This document shows positions 24,461 to 34,521 of a stretch of 64,000 nt of DNA, in pieces. This stretch comes from Acaudatibacter sp963835495 (GTDB lineage Bacteria; Pseudomonadota; Alphaproteobacteria; Caulobacterales; Caulobacteraceae). The stretch is taken from the NCBI GenBank assembly GCA_963835495.1, contig CAWIFQ010000003.1:496001-560000 (forward strand), read 5' to 3'. Position 1 is the stretch's first letter. Each line of letters starts with the position of its first letter. The notes under the pieces are model-generated. The model was not told where the DNA came from. It saw only the letters and a list, made by a program, of their open reading frames with translations, and searched no databases. Both the position numbers and the translations under genes were made by a program.

Positions 24461-24601
24461 TAACCGCGGAGATCGCGGAGATACGCGGAGCGAGCGAGTA
24501 ACGCTCCTCGAGCGTCGCCTCCACGCCGGCGCCGCGCGAAGGCCCCGCCCGCCGGTCCTGAGCATGGACCGCTCCGCGTTGCTCCGCGATCTCCGCGGTT
24601 A
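24461..24601. repeat. Long inverted repeat with 77-bp loop, flanked by near-direct repeats
   Basis: Left arm 24461-24492 begins TAACCGCGGAGATCGCGGAG and right arm 24570-24601 is its reverse complement at 30 of 32 positions, separated by 77 bp. The unit itself has internal repetition (CGGAGAT, CGCGGAG). Outside the arms, ATCGCAAGAGGGA (24448-24460) and ATTGCGAGAGGGA (24611-24623) match in 11 of 13 positions and could be an old target duplication. Such palindromic units are mobile-repeat-like (REP/MITE type), and no gene lies inside. Confidence 0.75.
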
Positions 24602-24754
24602 GACTTTGGGATTGCGAGAGGGAGGCACGGCTGCCGCCGGCCGACCCGTGTTAGCCGACATGACGAAAGCTTAAGTGGGCTAGCGCCGCCGACGCGGCCT
24701 AGATGCTGCGGGCCACACCCTGAAGGCGTGGGCGAGACGGGGACGGAAACGGGC

Positions 24755-26266
24755 ATGCGCGGGCATCGTGGAGCGGCTGTGGCCGGTTGCATCGGTATGC
24801 TCGCGACGGGGCTCGCCTGGGCGTCGCTGGCGGGCGGGGCAGGGGCCGAGACCCTGGGCGACGCGATCGCGCTGGCCTACCAGACCAACCCGACGCTGCA
24901 GGCCGAGCGCGCCCAGCTGCGGGCGACCGACGAGGAGTACGTCCAGGCCGAGTCCGGGCTGCGGCCCAATGTCAGCGGCAGCGGCTCCTACAGCTACCAG
25001 AGCCAGCAGATCGGCCAGACCGGCGTCGCCAGCTTCAACGCCGCCGGCGTCGGCGAGAGCGGCGTCGTGCAGGTGACCCAGCCGCTCTACACCGGCGGCA
25101 AGGCGTCGGCGCAGATCGACGCGGCGCAGGCCGACATCGTCGCCGAGCGCGAGAACCTGCGGCGCACCGAGCAGAGCGTGCTGCAGAGCGTGATCGGCGC
25201 CTATCTCGATGTCCGCCGCGACCAGGAGCAGGAATCGATCTCGCAGGACAATGTGAACGTGCTGGCGCGGCAGCTGGAGGAGACCGACGCGCGGTTCGAG
25301 GCCGGCCAGCTGACCCGCACCGACACCGCCCAGAGCGAGGCGCGGCTGGCGCTGGCCCGCTCGCAGCTGGCGACGGCGCAGTCGACGCTGGCGCAGGCCC
25401 GGGCGGCCTATGCGGCGGTGGTGGGCCAGAACCCCGGCGAGCTGGCGCCCGAGCCGCCGATCGCGCCGCTGCTGCCGGCCAGCGTCGACGCCGCATTCGA
25501 CGCGGCCGAGCACGACAATCCGCAGCTGCGCCAGGCAGACGCCGCCGAGCAGGCCAGCGCCGCGCGGCTGGCCGAGGCCAAGGCGTCGATGCGGCCGACG
25601 GTCTCGCTGAGCGGCCAGTACGGCTACATCAGCCAGCAGGAGGGGCTGTCGGGCGGGTTCAACTCGTCGATCGGGGTCACCCAGTCGGAGCTCGGCGGCA
25701 GCGTGACCGCGAACGTCTCGGTGCCGATCTTCACCGGCGGGCTCAATTCGTCGCGGATCCGTCAGGCCGCGGAGCAGGACAACGTCGCCCGGATCGGCAT
25801 CGAGGGCGCGCGCCGCCAGGTGCTGCAGGCGGTCTCGCAGGCGTGGAACCAGCTGCTGGGCGCCCGGGCCAGCCTGGTCGCCGACGAGGAGCAGGTGAAG
25901 TCCGACACGGTCGCGTTCGAAGGCGTGCGCGAGGAGCAGAAGGTCGGCCTGCGCACCATCCTCGACGTGCTGAACGCCCAGCAGGAGCTGGAAAGCTCGC
26001 AACTTCAACTGGTTGGCGCGCGGCACGACGAGTACGTGGCCGCCGCCGCGGTGCTGGCGGCGACCGGCGCGCTGGACGCCAAGGCCCTGGTCCCCGACGC
26101 GCCGCGCTACGATCCGAACGCCAATTTCGACAAGGTGCGCCATGCCCCCGGCTGGGTGCCGTGGGAGGGCGCGGTGCATGCGCTGGACCGCGTCGGCGCG
26201 CCCGCCCCGACCCCGATGCCGCCGCCCTCGACGCCCGGCGAAGTGGTCAAGACTGCGACACCCTGA
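24755..26266 (+). CDS. tolC: TolC-family outer-membrane efflux protein
   Basis: Trimeric outer-membrane channel for tripartite efflux pumps and type I secretion. After a signal peptide (residues 1-30 or so, ending GAGAE) come two repeated OEP halves: LGDAIALAYQTNPTLQAERA and then DAAFDAAEHDNPQLRQAD, each followed by long helical stretches and beta segments (VTQPLYTGGK, VSVPIFTGGLNSS). 503 aa is normal. The ATG at 24755 is preferred over the GTG at 24728 because it begins the signal peptide directly. It is followed by popZ after 88 bp, the arrangement known from Caulobacter. The frame is intact. Confidence 0.93.
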   Translation: MRGHRGAAVAGCIGMLATGLAWASLAGGAGAETLGDAIALAYQTNPTLQAERAQLRATDEEYVQAESGLRPNVSGSGSYSYQSQQIGQTGVASFNAAGVGESGVVQVTQPLYTGGKASAQIDAAQADIVAERENLRRTEQSVLQSVIGAYLDVRRDQEQESISQDNVNVLARQLEETDARFEAGQLTRTDTAQSEARLALARSQLATAQSTLAQARAAYAAVVGQNPGELAPEPPIAPLLPASVDAAFDAAEHDNPQLRQADAAEQASAARLAEAKASMRPTVSLSGQYGYISQQEGLSGGFNSSIGVTQSELGGSVTANVSVPIFTGGLNSSRIRQAAEQDNVARIGIEGARRQVLQAVSQAWNQLLGARASLVADEEQVKSDTVAFEGVREEQKVGLRTILDVLNAQQELESSQLQLVGARHDEYVAAAAVLAATGALDAKALVPDAPRYDPNANFDKVRHAPGWVPWEGAVHALDRVGAPAPTPMPPPSTPGEVVKTATP

Positions 26267-26354
26267 AGCAGCGTCGCAAACGGCGAAATTGCAGGATCGC
26301 CACTTCGCGCGTAGCCTGCCTGCGAAAAGAGATTCTCCGGTCGGGATTCTACTG

Positions 26355-26929
26355 ATGTCGGATGCAGCTGCAGCCCCGGAACCCACGATGGAGGAGATAC
26401 TCGCCTCCATCCGGCGGATCATCTCCGAAGACGACGCGCCGCCCGCCGACGCCGAGGCCGCGCCGGAAGCGGAAGCCGAGCCCGTAGTCGCGCTCGCCGA
26501 GCCGGAGCCTGAGCCAGAGCCGGCCAAGGTCGAGCCCGAGCCGGAGCCGGTCGAGGACGTGCTGGAACTGACCCAGCGGGTCGAGCCGCCGCCGCCCCCG
26601 AGACCGTCGGCGACCTCGACGTCTACACTTCCAAGGCCGAACCGGAGCCAGAACCCGTGCCCCAAGCCAAACCGGAACTGGTGGCCGTCGCCGCCGGCGA
26701 CGACGACGAAGAACTGGTCGGCGAATCGACCGCGTTCGCCGCCGCCAGCGCCTTCGGCAACCTCACCGCCTCGATCCCGATGCCGGCCGCCGGCCGCACG
26801 CTCGAGGACCTGGCCCGCGAGCTGCTGCGCCCGCTGCTCAAGGCATGGCTCGACGAGAACCTGCCGCGCATCGTCGAGGCCAAGGTGGCCGAGGAAGTCG
26901 AGCGCATCGCCCGCACCCGAGTACGCTAG
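26355..26929 (+). pseudogene. popZ: Polar organising protein PopZ, frame-broken
   Basis: PopZ self-assembles at the cell poles and anchors ParB-parS; it is found in alphaproteobacteria (DUF2497). The N-terminal helix is visible as MEEILASIRRIISED, followed by the proline/glutamate-rich disordered region (EPEPEPEPAKVEPEPEPVED). At about 26595-26603, in the run GCCGCCGCCCCCGAG, the frame must shift to continue into VGDLDVYTSKAEPEPEPVPQ and then the C-terminal oligomerisation helices LEDLARELLRPLLKAWLDEN and IVEAKVAEEVERIAR. The ends being typical, a single-base error in the CCCCC tract is the simplest explanation. Otherwise about 190 aa, in range. Confidence 0.85.
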
Positions 26930-27010
26930 ACCTAGCTCCCGCGAGGATGGCTCGCAGACGCTAGCTTGGAGCCGCGATCAGCGACGGCCTGCATCGCGAC
27001 CCGCCCTCGC

Positions 27011-27035
27011 TTGACAAGAGCGGGTCCCATATAGT
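27011..27035 (+). promoter_or_regulatory. Promoter upstream of valS
   Basis: TTGACA at 27011-27016 and TATAGT at 27030-27035 with a 13-bp spacer, fitting the short spacing of the Caulobacter housekeeping consensus. It ends 14 bp before the valS start. Confidence 0.5.
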
Positions 27036-27049
27036 CAGCGCCGCAAGCC

Positions 27050-29730
27050 ATGCTCGAAAAGACCTTCGATCCCAAGTCCGTCGAGCCGCGCCTCTACGCT
27101 GAGTGGGAGGCGTCCGGCGTCTTCGCGCCCAAGGACGATCCGGACGCCGCAGCCGTTCTCGATCGTCATCCCGCCGCCGAACGTCACCGGCTCGCTGCAC
27201 ATCGGCCATGCGCTGAACAACACCCTGCAGGACGTGCTGATCCGCTTCGAGCGCATGCGGGGCAAGGCGGCGCTGTGGCTGCCCGGGCACCGACCACGCC
27301 GGCATCGCCACCCAGATGGTGGTCGAGCGCCAGCTGGCCGAGCGCGCGGCAACATCAGCCGCCGCGACATGGGCCGCGAGGCCTTCGTCGAGAAGGTCTG
27401 GGAGTGGAAGGCCAGGTCCGGCGGCACGATCGTGCGCCAGCTGCGCCGGCTGGGCGCCTCCTGCGACTGGAGCCGCGAGCGCTTCACCCTCGACGAGGGC
27501 CTGTCGGCCGCCGTGCGCAAGGTGTTCGTCACCCTGCACAAGCAGGGCCTGATCTACCGCGACAAGCGGCTGGTGAACTGGGACCCGGAGCTGCAGACCG
27601 CGATCTCCGACCTCGAGGTCGAGCAGCGCGAGGTCGACGGCCACTTCTGGCACTTCGCCTATCCGCTGGAGGACGGGCCGGCGACGACATCGTGGTGGCC
27701 ACCACCCGGCCGGAGACCATGCTGGGCGACACCGCCGTCGCCGTGCACCCGGACGACGAGCGCTACAGGCACCTGATCGGCAAGCAGGTGCGCCTGCCGA
27801 TCGTCGGCCGGCTGATCCCGATCATCGCCGACGACTACGCCGATCCCGAGAAGGGCTCCGGCGCGGTGAAGATCACCCCGGCGCACGACTTCAACGACTT
27901 CCAGGTCGGCCAGCGCCACGGGCTGCCGATGATCAACATCTTCGACCCCCGACGCCAAGCTGAACGAGAACGCGCCGGCGGCCTACCGCGGCCTCGACCG
28001 CTTCGCCGCGCGCAAGAAGATGGTCGACGAGATGGAGGCGCTGGGCCTGCTGCGCGGCGTCGAGACCAACCCGCCATGATGGTGCCGCACGGCGAGAAGC
28101 TCCGAAGCGTGGTGATCGAGCCCTACCTGACCGACCAGTGGTACGTCGACGCCAAGACCCTGGCCCAGCCGGCGATCAGGGCGGTGGAGGAGGGGCGCAC
28201 CGTCTTCGAGCCGAAGAACTGGGAGAAGACCTATTTCGAGTGGCTGCGCAACATCGAGCCCTGGTGCATCTCGCGCCAGCTCTGGTGGGGCCACCGCATC
28301 CCGGCCTGGTACGGCCCGGACGGGCACGATCTTCGTCGAGGAGACCGAGGACGCCGCGCTGGCCGCCGCGCGTGCCCACTACGGCCGCGACGAGCCGCTG
28401 CGCCAGGACGAGGACGTGCTCGACACCTGGTTCTCCTCGGGGCTGTGGCCGTTCTCGACCCTGGGCTGGCCGGACAAGACCGCGGACCTGGCGCGGTTCT
28501 ATCCGACCGGCGACCCTGGTCACGGGCTTCGACATCATCTTCTTCTGGGTCGCCCGGATGATGATGATGGGCCTGCATTTCATGGGCGAGGTCCCGTTCC
28601 GGCGCGTGTTCATCAACGCCCTGATCCGCGACGAGCACGGGCAGAAGATGTCCAAGACCAAGGGCAATGTGGTCGATCCGCTGGAGCTGATCGACGACTA
28701 CGGCGCCGACGCGCTGCGCTTCACCCTGATCGCCATGTCGGGCCAGGCGCGCGACATCCGCTTGTCGCGGCAACGCATTGAAGGCTATCGCAATTTCGGC
28801 ACCAAGCTGTGGAACGCCGCGCGCTTCTGCCAGATGAACGGCTGCGAGCGCGTCGAGGGCTTCGACCCGGCCGGCGTGCGCCAGTCGCTGAACCGCTGGA
28901 TCCGCGGCGAGGCGCTGAAGACCGCCGCGCGCGGTCACCGCGGCGCTGGAGGCGTGCGCCTTCGACGGAAGCGGCGGCCGAGCAGCTCTACCGCTTCATC
29001 TGGAACGTGTTCTGCGACTGGTACCTGGAGCTGGCCAAGCCGGTGCTGGCCGGCGGGCGACGAGGCGGCCAAGGCCGAGACCCGGGCGATGACCGCCTGG
29101 GTGCTCGACCTGATCCTGAAGCTGCTGCACCCGATCATGCCGTTCATGACCGAGGAGCTGTGGGAGAAGACCGCCGAGGCCGGCCCGCCGCGCGACTCCA
29201 TGCTGATCACTGCGCCCTGGCCGGACCTGCCGGACAGCTACGCCGACGAAGCCGCGGCGGCCGAGATGGCGCTGGTCATCGCGGTCGATCACCGAGGGCC
29301 GCTCGGTGCGCTCGGAACTGAACGTGCCAGTCTCCGCCAAGCCGCCGCTGCTGGTGACAGAGGCCGGGCCGCGCGAGCGCCGCATCCTGGCCGAGCAACG
29401 CCGAGGCGATCCGCCGGATGCTGGGCGTCGGCGAGCTCCGCTTCGACGCGGCCGACGCCGGCGCGGTGCCGTTCCTGGCCGAGGGCGCTTCGTTCGCCCT
29501 GCCGGTCGCCGAGCACATCGACCTCGCCGCCGAGCAGGCGCGCCTGGCCAAGGAGATCGCGTCGCTCGCCGGCGACATCGACCGCATCGCCAAGAAACTC
29601 GCCAACCGCCGACTTCGTCGCCCGCGCGCCGGAAGAGGTGGTGGAGGAGAACCGCGAGCGGCTCGCCGAGGCCGAAGCCGCCAAGGTCCGGCTCGACGCG
29701 GCCCTGCTGCGGCTGGAACAGGTGGGTTAG
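27050..29730 (+). pseudogene. valS: Valyl-tRNA synthetase, broken by about 14 frameshifts
   Basis: Class I synthetase charging tRNA-Val. Read across three frames, the whole protein is present: MLEKTFDPKSVEPRLYAEWE at the start, the HIGH site as LHIGHALNNT, the editing domain (DDIVVATTRPETMLGDTAV), the KMSKS loop as QKMSKTKGNV, and the C-terminal coiled coil ending AALLRLEQVG. The frame changes at about 27155, 27287, 27346, 27680, 27950, 28074, 28325, 28512, 28930, 28968, 29058, 29285, 29398 and 29605. Eleven look like one-base insertions and three like deletions, nearly all in runs of G and C. Because valS is essential and no in-frame stop occurs in the joined product, assembly error is far more likely than decay. 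Confidence 0.92.
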
Positions 29731-29786
29731 CCAACCGCCCCTGCGGGATGGTCCCAAATCGCCGCCGGTCCCTTCTCGCTCAACCA

Positions 29787-29819
29787 TTGATCGATATATC
29801 ACTCCGGGATACGAGTATC
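29787..29819 (+). promoter_or_regulatory. Candidate operator upstream of norB
   Basis: Two AT-rich imperfect palindromes stand alone in GC-rich DNA: TTGATCGATATATCA (29787-29801), with FNR/NnrR-like half-sites but a 6-bp rather than 4-bp centre, and GATACGAGTATC (29808-29819), with perfect GATAC/GTATC arms. They lie 62-94 bp before the norB start, where a nitric-oxide- or oxygen-responsive regulator would be expected. Confidence 0.45.
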
Positions 29820-29880
29820 GGGTGTCTTGGCGATCTGCGGCGTGGTCGCCGGGCGCTAGGCCAACTGGCCGGGGGCCGCC

Positions 29881-32211
29881 ATGTCAGAACAAACCGCCGA
29901 CGCCCGCTCCAGCAGCGAGGACGCGGTCAGCAATGTGCTGAAGTGGGTGCTGCTGCTGGTGGCGATCCTGACCTTCGCGGGTCTGGGCTGGGCCACCGTC
30001 GAGACCTACCGAGCCGCGCCGCCGCAACCGGTCCGCTATGTTGGCGCGGATGGTTCGGTGATCATGACCCAGGCCGATATCGTGGCTGGGAAGGCGGGGT
30101 TCCAGCGCGCCGACCTGATGGACTACGGCAGCCTTTACGGCATGGGCTCCTATTTCGGCGAGGACTACACCGCCTCCAACCTCGTCGCGCTGGCCAACCT
30201 CACGCAGTCGAATATCGCCCAGGCCCAGTTCGGCAAGCCGTTCGCAGCGCTGGCGCCGGAGCAGCAGTGGGCGGCGCGAACGTCGATGCAGTCGCAGCTG
30301 CAGGGACTGGACCTCACCGCCGCCCAGGCCACAGTCCCGCCTGCGCTGGCCGGCGCCATCGTCACGCTGAGAGGCCAGATCAGCGATCAGTTGCTGCACG
30401 ACGACTTCGCCAAGGGCTGGACCCACGCCTCCAGCCTCAATTCGCGCAGCGCCGCGCAGACCGCCGACTTCCTGATCTACTGCTCGTTGACCACGGTCGC
30501 TCGCCGGCCCGGCAGCCACACTTCCTGGACCCAGAACTGGCCGTTCGAGCCGCTGGTGGGCAACAGCCCATCGACGTCGACGTTCCTTTGGACCTGGGCC
30601 AGCATCGGCTTCACCTTCCTGGCGATGGGCGCGGTGCTGTTCGTCTACGAGCGATACCTGAACACCGCGGACGATGCGCCGATGGACCCGGTGCTGTCAG
30701 TCATCCGACCGCTGACCTCGAGCCAGCGCAAGACCGGCAAATACTTTCTCGTCGTCGCGGCCGTGCTGCTGTTGCAGATCCTGGTGGGCTCGATCATGGC
30801 CCACTACTACACCGAACGTACTGATTTCTATGGATTTCAGATCGACAAATACCTGCCGTTCAACTTTCTTCGCGACATCCACACTCAGACGCCGATTGTC
30901 TGGATCGGCCTTTCCTGGATCGCCTCGGCCCTGTTCCTGGCGCCGGCGATCAGCCGCCAGGAAGCCAGATATCAGGGACTGCTCGTCGACGTGCTGTTCT
31001 ACGTGACGCTTGCGGTCGTCGTCGGCGCCCTGGTCGGCGACTACTTCGGAGTCATGGGTTACATCGGCGATGGCTGGTTCTGGTTCGGCAACCAAGGCCT
31101 CTCCTACATCCAACTCGGGCGGTTCTGGCAGATCGGCTTCTTCTCCGGCCTGGTGATCTGGAGCGTGCTGGTGTTCCGGGCCCTGTGGCCAACCGCGGCG
31201 ATGCTCGCCGTGGCGACGCGGCAGTTCTGGACCGGCGCGATCCGGCTGGAAAACCTGCTCTGGGCGTCGACCATCAACATCGCCTTGCTCTACGCCTTCG
31301 GCATGGTCCCGCTCACCGGGATCGAAAGCTCGTTCACGATCACCGACTTCTGGCGCTGGTGGGTGGTCCACCTGTGGGTCGAGCAGTCGTTCGAGTTCTT
31401 CGCCGCCGCGGTCAGCGCCTACCTGCTGATGTCGATCGGCCTGGTCTCGCGCAAGCTGGCGGAGCGGGCGGTCTATTTCGAGATAATCCTGATCTTCCTC
31501 GGCGGCGTTCTCGGCACCGGCCACCACCTCTATTGGGCCGGCGGGCCGGACCTCTGGGTTCCGGTCGGTTCGATCTTCTCGTTCATCGAGGTGCTGCCGC
31601 TGGTGCTGCTGATCCTCGATGCGATCCGACAACGCGCGATGATCAAGTCGCGGACGGACTTCAAATACGGCCTCGCCTACACCTACACGATCGGCGCCGC
31701 GTTCTGGAATTTCGTCGGCGCCGGCGTGTTCGGCGGCGGCGTGCTCAATGCGCCGCTGGTGAACTACTACGAGCACGGCACCTTCCTGACGCTCAATCAC
31801 GCGCACACGGCGCTCTTTGGCGCGTTCGGGCTGCTGGGCCTCGGCCTGATCTACTTCTGCCTGCGCTATATGGCTGGCGAGCAGGCGCGCTTCGGAGAGC
31901 GGTTGGGCCGATGGGCGTTCTGGCTCTACAACGCCGGGCTGGCGCTCTGGATCGCCTTCAACTTCTTTCCGATCGGGTGGCCGCAGCTCGCCGCCGTGTA
32001 CGAACACGGCTACGCCTTCGCCCGCAGCGCGGCCTTCTACGACACGACGCTGTTCTGGCAGTGGATGCGCCTGCCGGGCGATGTCGTGTTCGCCGCGGGC
32101 GCGCTGCTGATGGCCTGGGACTTCCTGGTCAAGCTGCGGCCGATCTATCCGAGGTTCGTCGAGCGCCGGCTGGCGGCGAGCGGGCCAGCACCCGCGCCGG
32201 TCGCGCCCTAG
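29881..32211 (+). CDS. norB: Quinol-dependent nitric oxide reductase (qNOR, NorB/NorZ type)
   Basis: Single-subunit qNOR of the haem-copper oxidase superfamily reducing NO to N2O with electrons from quinol. The 776-aa length fits the fused quinol type rather than the cytochrome-c-linked NorB (about 450 aa). It has an N-terminal helix, a periplasmic domain (about 40-220) containing GSLYGMGSYFGEDYTAS, and about 13 further helices. Haem and iron ligands appear as VVHLWVEQSFEFF, GTGHHLYWAG and LNHAHTALFGAFG. The frame is intact although valS next to it is not. Neither norE nor norR is present; likely NO detoxification rather than full denitrification. Confidence 0.95.
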   Translation: MSEQTADARSSSEDAVSNVLKWVLLLVAILTFAGLGWATVETYRAAPPQPVRYVGADGSVIMTQADIVAGKAGFQRADLMDYGSLYGMGSYFGEDYTASNLVALANLTQSNIAQAQFGKPFAALAPEQQWAARTSMQSQLQGLDLTAAQATVPPALAGAIVTLRGQISDQLLHDDFAKGWTHASSLNSRSAAQTADFLIYCSLTTVARRPGSHTSWTQNWPFEPLVGNSPSTSTFLWTWASIGFTFLAMGAVLFVYERYLNTADDAPMDPVLSVIRPLTSSQRKTGKYFLVVAAVLLLQILVGSIMAHYYTERTDFYGFQIDKYLPFNFLRDIHTQTPIVWIGLSWIASALFLAPAISRQEARYQGLLVDVLFYVTLAVVVGALVGDYFGVMGYIGDGWFWFGNQGLSYIQLGRFWQIGFFSGLVIWSVLVFRALWPTAAMLAVATRQFWTGAIRLENLLWASTINIALLYAFGMVPLTGIESSFTITDFWRWWVVHLWVEQSFEFFAAAVSAYLLMSIGLVSRKLAERAVYFEIILIFLGGVLGTGHHLYWAGGPDLWVPVGSIFSFIEVLPLVLLILDAIRQRAMIKSRTDFKYGLAYTYTIGAAFWNFVGAGVFGGGVLNAPLVNYYEHGTFLTLNHAHTALFGAFGLLGLGLIYFCLRYMAGEQARFGERLGRWAFWLYNAGLALWIAFNFFPIGWPQLAAVYEHGYAFARSAAFYDTTLFWQWMRLPGDVVFAAGALLMAWDFLVKLRPIYPRFVERRLAASGPAPAPVAP

Positions 32212-32288
32212 CTTGTCAGCCGACCAGCGCGCCTTGGGCGCGTTGCATCGCGCGCTACCTTATGCTTGTTCACCTACCCCAGAACGAG

Positions 32289-32306
32289 GCCCGCTGAGGC
32301 GGGCTT
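32289..32306 (+). terminator. Terminator hairpin of norB, close to the next RBS
   Basis: GCCCGC (32289-32294), loop TGAG, GCGGGC (32299-32304), then TT. It lies 78 bp after the norB stop. The ribosome binding site AGGAGG of the acyl-CoA synthetase starts only about 5 bp later, so the hairpin could also affect translation of that gene if the two are co-transcribed. Confidence 0.6.
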
Positions 32307-32325
32307 CCGCAGGAGGCAAGCGTCT

Positions 32326-34094
32326 ATGAGTGAGTCCGCCCAAGAGGGTGACGTCGGCAAGTCGTGGCCGGCGATGTCGATCGCCGAGGCCAACCGCATC
32401 ATCACCGCGCCCGGCATGCCGTGCGAGATGGAAGAGCTGGTGATCCGTGGCGTCCCGACCCGGGTCTGGAAGAACGCTGCCGCCGTCGCTGCGCTCGGTG
32501 GCCGAGGCGTCGCGGGCGCACGGCGAGAAGATCTTCCTGGTCCACGAGGACGAGCGGGTCAGCTACGAGGCCTTCTTCCGCGCCGTCGCCGCGTTCGCGC
32601 ACGAACTGGCCCGGGCCGGCGTCGCCAAGGGCGACCGGGTCGCGATCATCATGCGCAACATCCCCGAATGGCCGGTGGCCTTCTACGCCGCCGCCGCGCT
32701 GGGGGCGATCCTCACGCCGCTGAACGCCTGGTGGACCGGGCCGGAACTGGAATACGGCCTGACCGACAGCGGGACCAAGGTCGCCATCGTCGACGCCGAG
32801 CGGCTGGAGCGGATCAACGAGCACCTGGAGCATTGCCCCGACCTGAAGCAGGTCTATGTCGCCCGCTCCCGCGAGGAGATCGCCAACCCGCTGATCGCCA
32901 AGCTGGAGGACGTGATCGGCGAGCCGAACTCGTGGAAGGACCTGCCGGCCCGCGACCTGCCGCCGGTCGAGATCCTGCCCGAGGACGACGCCACCATCTT
33001 CTACACCTCCGGCACCACCGGAAAGCCGAAGGGGGCGCTGGCCACCCAGCGCAACATCAACTCCAACATCATGGCCGCCGCCAGCGCCGGCCCAGCGCGC
33101 GTTCCTGCGCCGCGGCGAGACCCCGCCAGCGCCGGATCCGAACGCGCCGCAGCGCTCGATGCTGCTCTCGGTGCCGTTCTTCCACGCCACCGGCTGCTTC
33201 GCGGTGCTGAACCCGATCCTGTTCGCCGGCGGCAAGCTGGTGATGATGCGCCGCTGGGAGCCGGTGCGCGCGTTCGAGCTGATCGAGCGCGAGAAGATCC
33301 AGGCCGCCGGCGGCGTGCCGACCATCGCCTGGCAGCTGATCGAGCACCCGCTGCGCAAGAACTACGACCTCTCCTCGCTGGAGAGCGTGGCCTACGGCGG
33401 CGCGCCCTCGGCGCCGGAGCTGGTGCGCAAGATCAAGGAGACCTTCCCCAAGTCGGCCGCCGGCAACGGCTGGGGCATGACCGAGACCTCGGCCACCGCC
33501 ACCAGCAACGGCGCCGAGGACTACGAGCACCGGCCCGACAGCTGCGGCCCCGCCGTGCCGGTCACCGACCTGAAGATCATGACCGTCGAGGGCGACCGCG
33601 AACTGGCGATCGGCGAGGTGGGCGAGCTCTGGTGCAAGGGCCCGCAGGTGGTGAAGGGCTACTGGAACAAGCCCGAGGCCACCGCCCAGACCTTCGTCGA
33701 CGGCTGGGTCAAGACCGGCGACCTGGCGCGGCTCGACGAGGAAGGCTTCTGCTTCATCATCGACCGCGCCAAGGACATGCTGATCCGCGGCGGCGAGAAC
33801 ATCTACTGCATCGAGGTCGAGAACGTCCTCTACGACCATCCGGCGGTGATGGACGCGGCGCTGGTCGGCATCCCGCACAAGACCCTGGGCGAAGAGCCGG
33901 CCGCCGTCGTCACCCTGAAGCCCGGCGCAGAAGCCACCGAAAAGGAACTGCGCGCCTTCGTCGCCGAGCGCCTGGCCGCGTTCAAGGTGCCGGTGAAGAT
34001 CCTGTTCTGGCGCGAGACCCTGCCGCGCAATCCCCAGGGCAAGATCCTGAAGAACGAGCTGAAGAAGCTGTTCGTGAGCGAGGGGGCGGCCTAG
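32326..34094 (+). pseudogene. Acyl-CoA synthetase (AMP-forming), frame-broken
   Basis: Class I adenylate-forming enzyme that activates a carboxylic acid to its CoA thioester. ATG at 32326 with AGGAGG upstream gives MSESAQEGDVGKSWPAMSIA; at about 32475 (AACGCTGCCGCC) the frame shifts and continues SLRSVAEASRAHGEKIFLVH to the P-loop YTSGTTGKPKGAL; at about 33085-33092 it shifts again and runs MLLSVPFFHATGC to KILKNELKKLF. Motifs A3 and A5 (TSGTTGKPKG, NGWGMTET) and the C-terminal lysine segment (PRNPQGKILK) are all present. Around 589 aa in all. The two breaks look like single-base insertions and may not be real. Confidence 0.85.
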
Positions 34095-34100
34095 CGGACC

Positions 34101-34496
34101 GTGAAGACGATCGCGTTCCTCGCAGCCGCCGCTCTACTGGCGCCCGCCATCGCCAGCGCCGCGCCGAAGGTCGAAAGCTACTACTCCAAGACCTACAACG
34201 CCTGCATGGACGCCGCCGGCGGCTCGACCATGCCGATGCGCGACTGCATGGGCGCCGAATACCAGGCCTGGGACAAGCAGCTGAACGAGGCGTACCAGGC
34301 GCTGATGGCCGGCCGCGCCGCGCCCGACAAGGTCAAGCTACGCGATGACGAGCGGGCGTGGCTGAAGCGCACGAAGAATAAGTGCGACCATGCCGGCGAC
34401 GACGAGCAGGGCGGCACCCTGCAGGGCGTCGAGATCGACCAGTGCAATCTGGATGAGACCATCCTGCGCACCGTCTATCTGCGCGGGCTGCGATGA
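34101..34496 (+). CDS. Exported LprI/DUF1311-type lysozyme inhibitor protein
   Basis: A 131-aa protein with a signal peptide (to about residue 21, IASAAP). The mature part has the DUF1311 pattern: YNACMDAAGGSTMPMRDCMG, EYQAWDKQLNEAYQALM and a C-terminal RAWLKRTKNKCD with spaced cysteines. Family members inhibit lysozyme in the envelope (LprI). Start is GTG at 34101, 6 bp after the synthetase stop, so the two may be transcribed together. Confidence 0.8.
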   Translation: MKTIAFLAAAALLAPAIASAAPKVESYYSKTYNACMDAAGGSTMPMRDCMGAEYQAWDKQLNEAYQALMAGRAAPDKVKLRDDERAWLKRTKNKCDHAGDDEQGGTLQGVEIDQCNLDETILRTVYLRGLR

Positions 34497-34521
34497 GGTT
34501 CATCGGGGCTGGCGGCGCCGG

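Noticed and set aside
24680..26665. Long minus-strand open frame opposite tolC and popZ
   Set aside because: Antisense shadow of tolC; only the plus strand gives family motifs.
27050..29730. Programmed ribosomal frameshifting in valS
   Set aside because: Fourteen shifts in both directions without a common slippery site cannot be programmed; sequence error explains them better.
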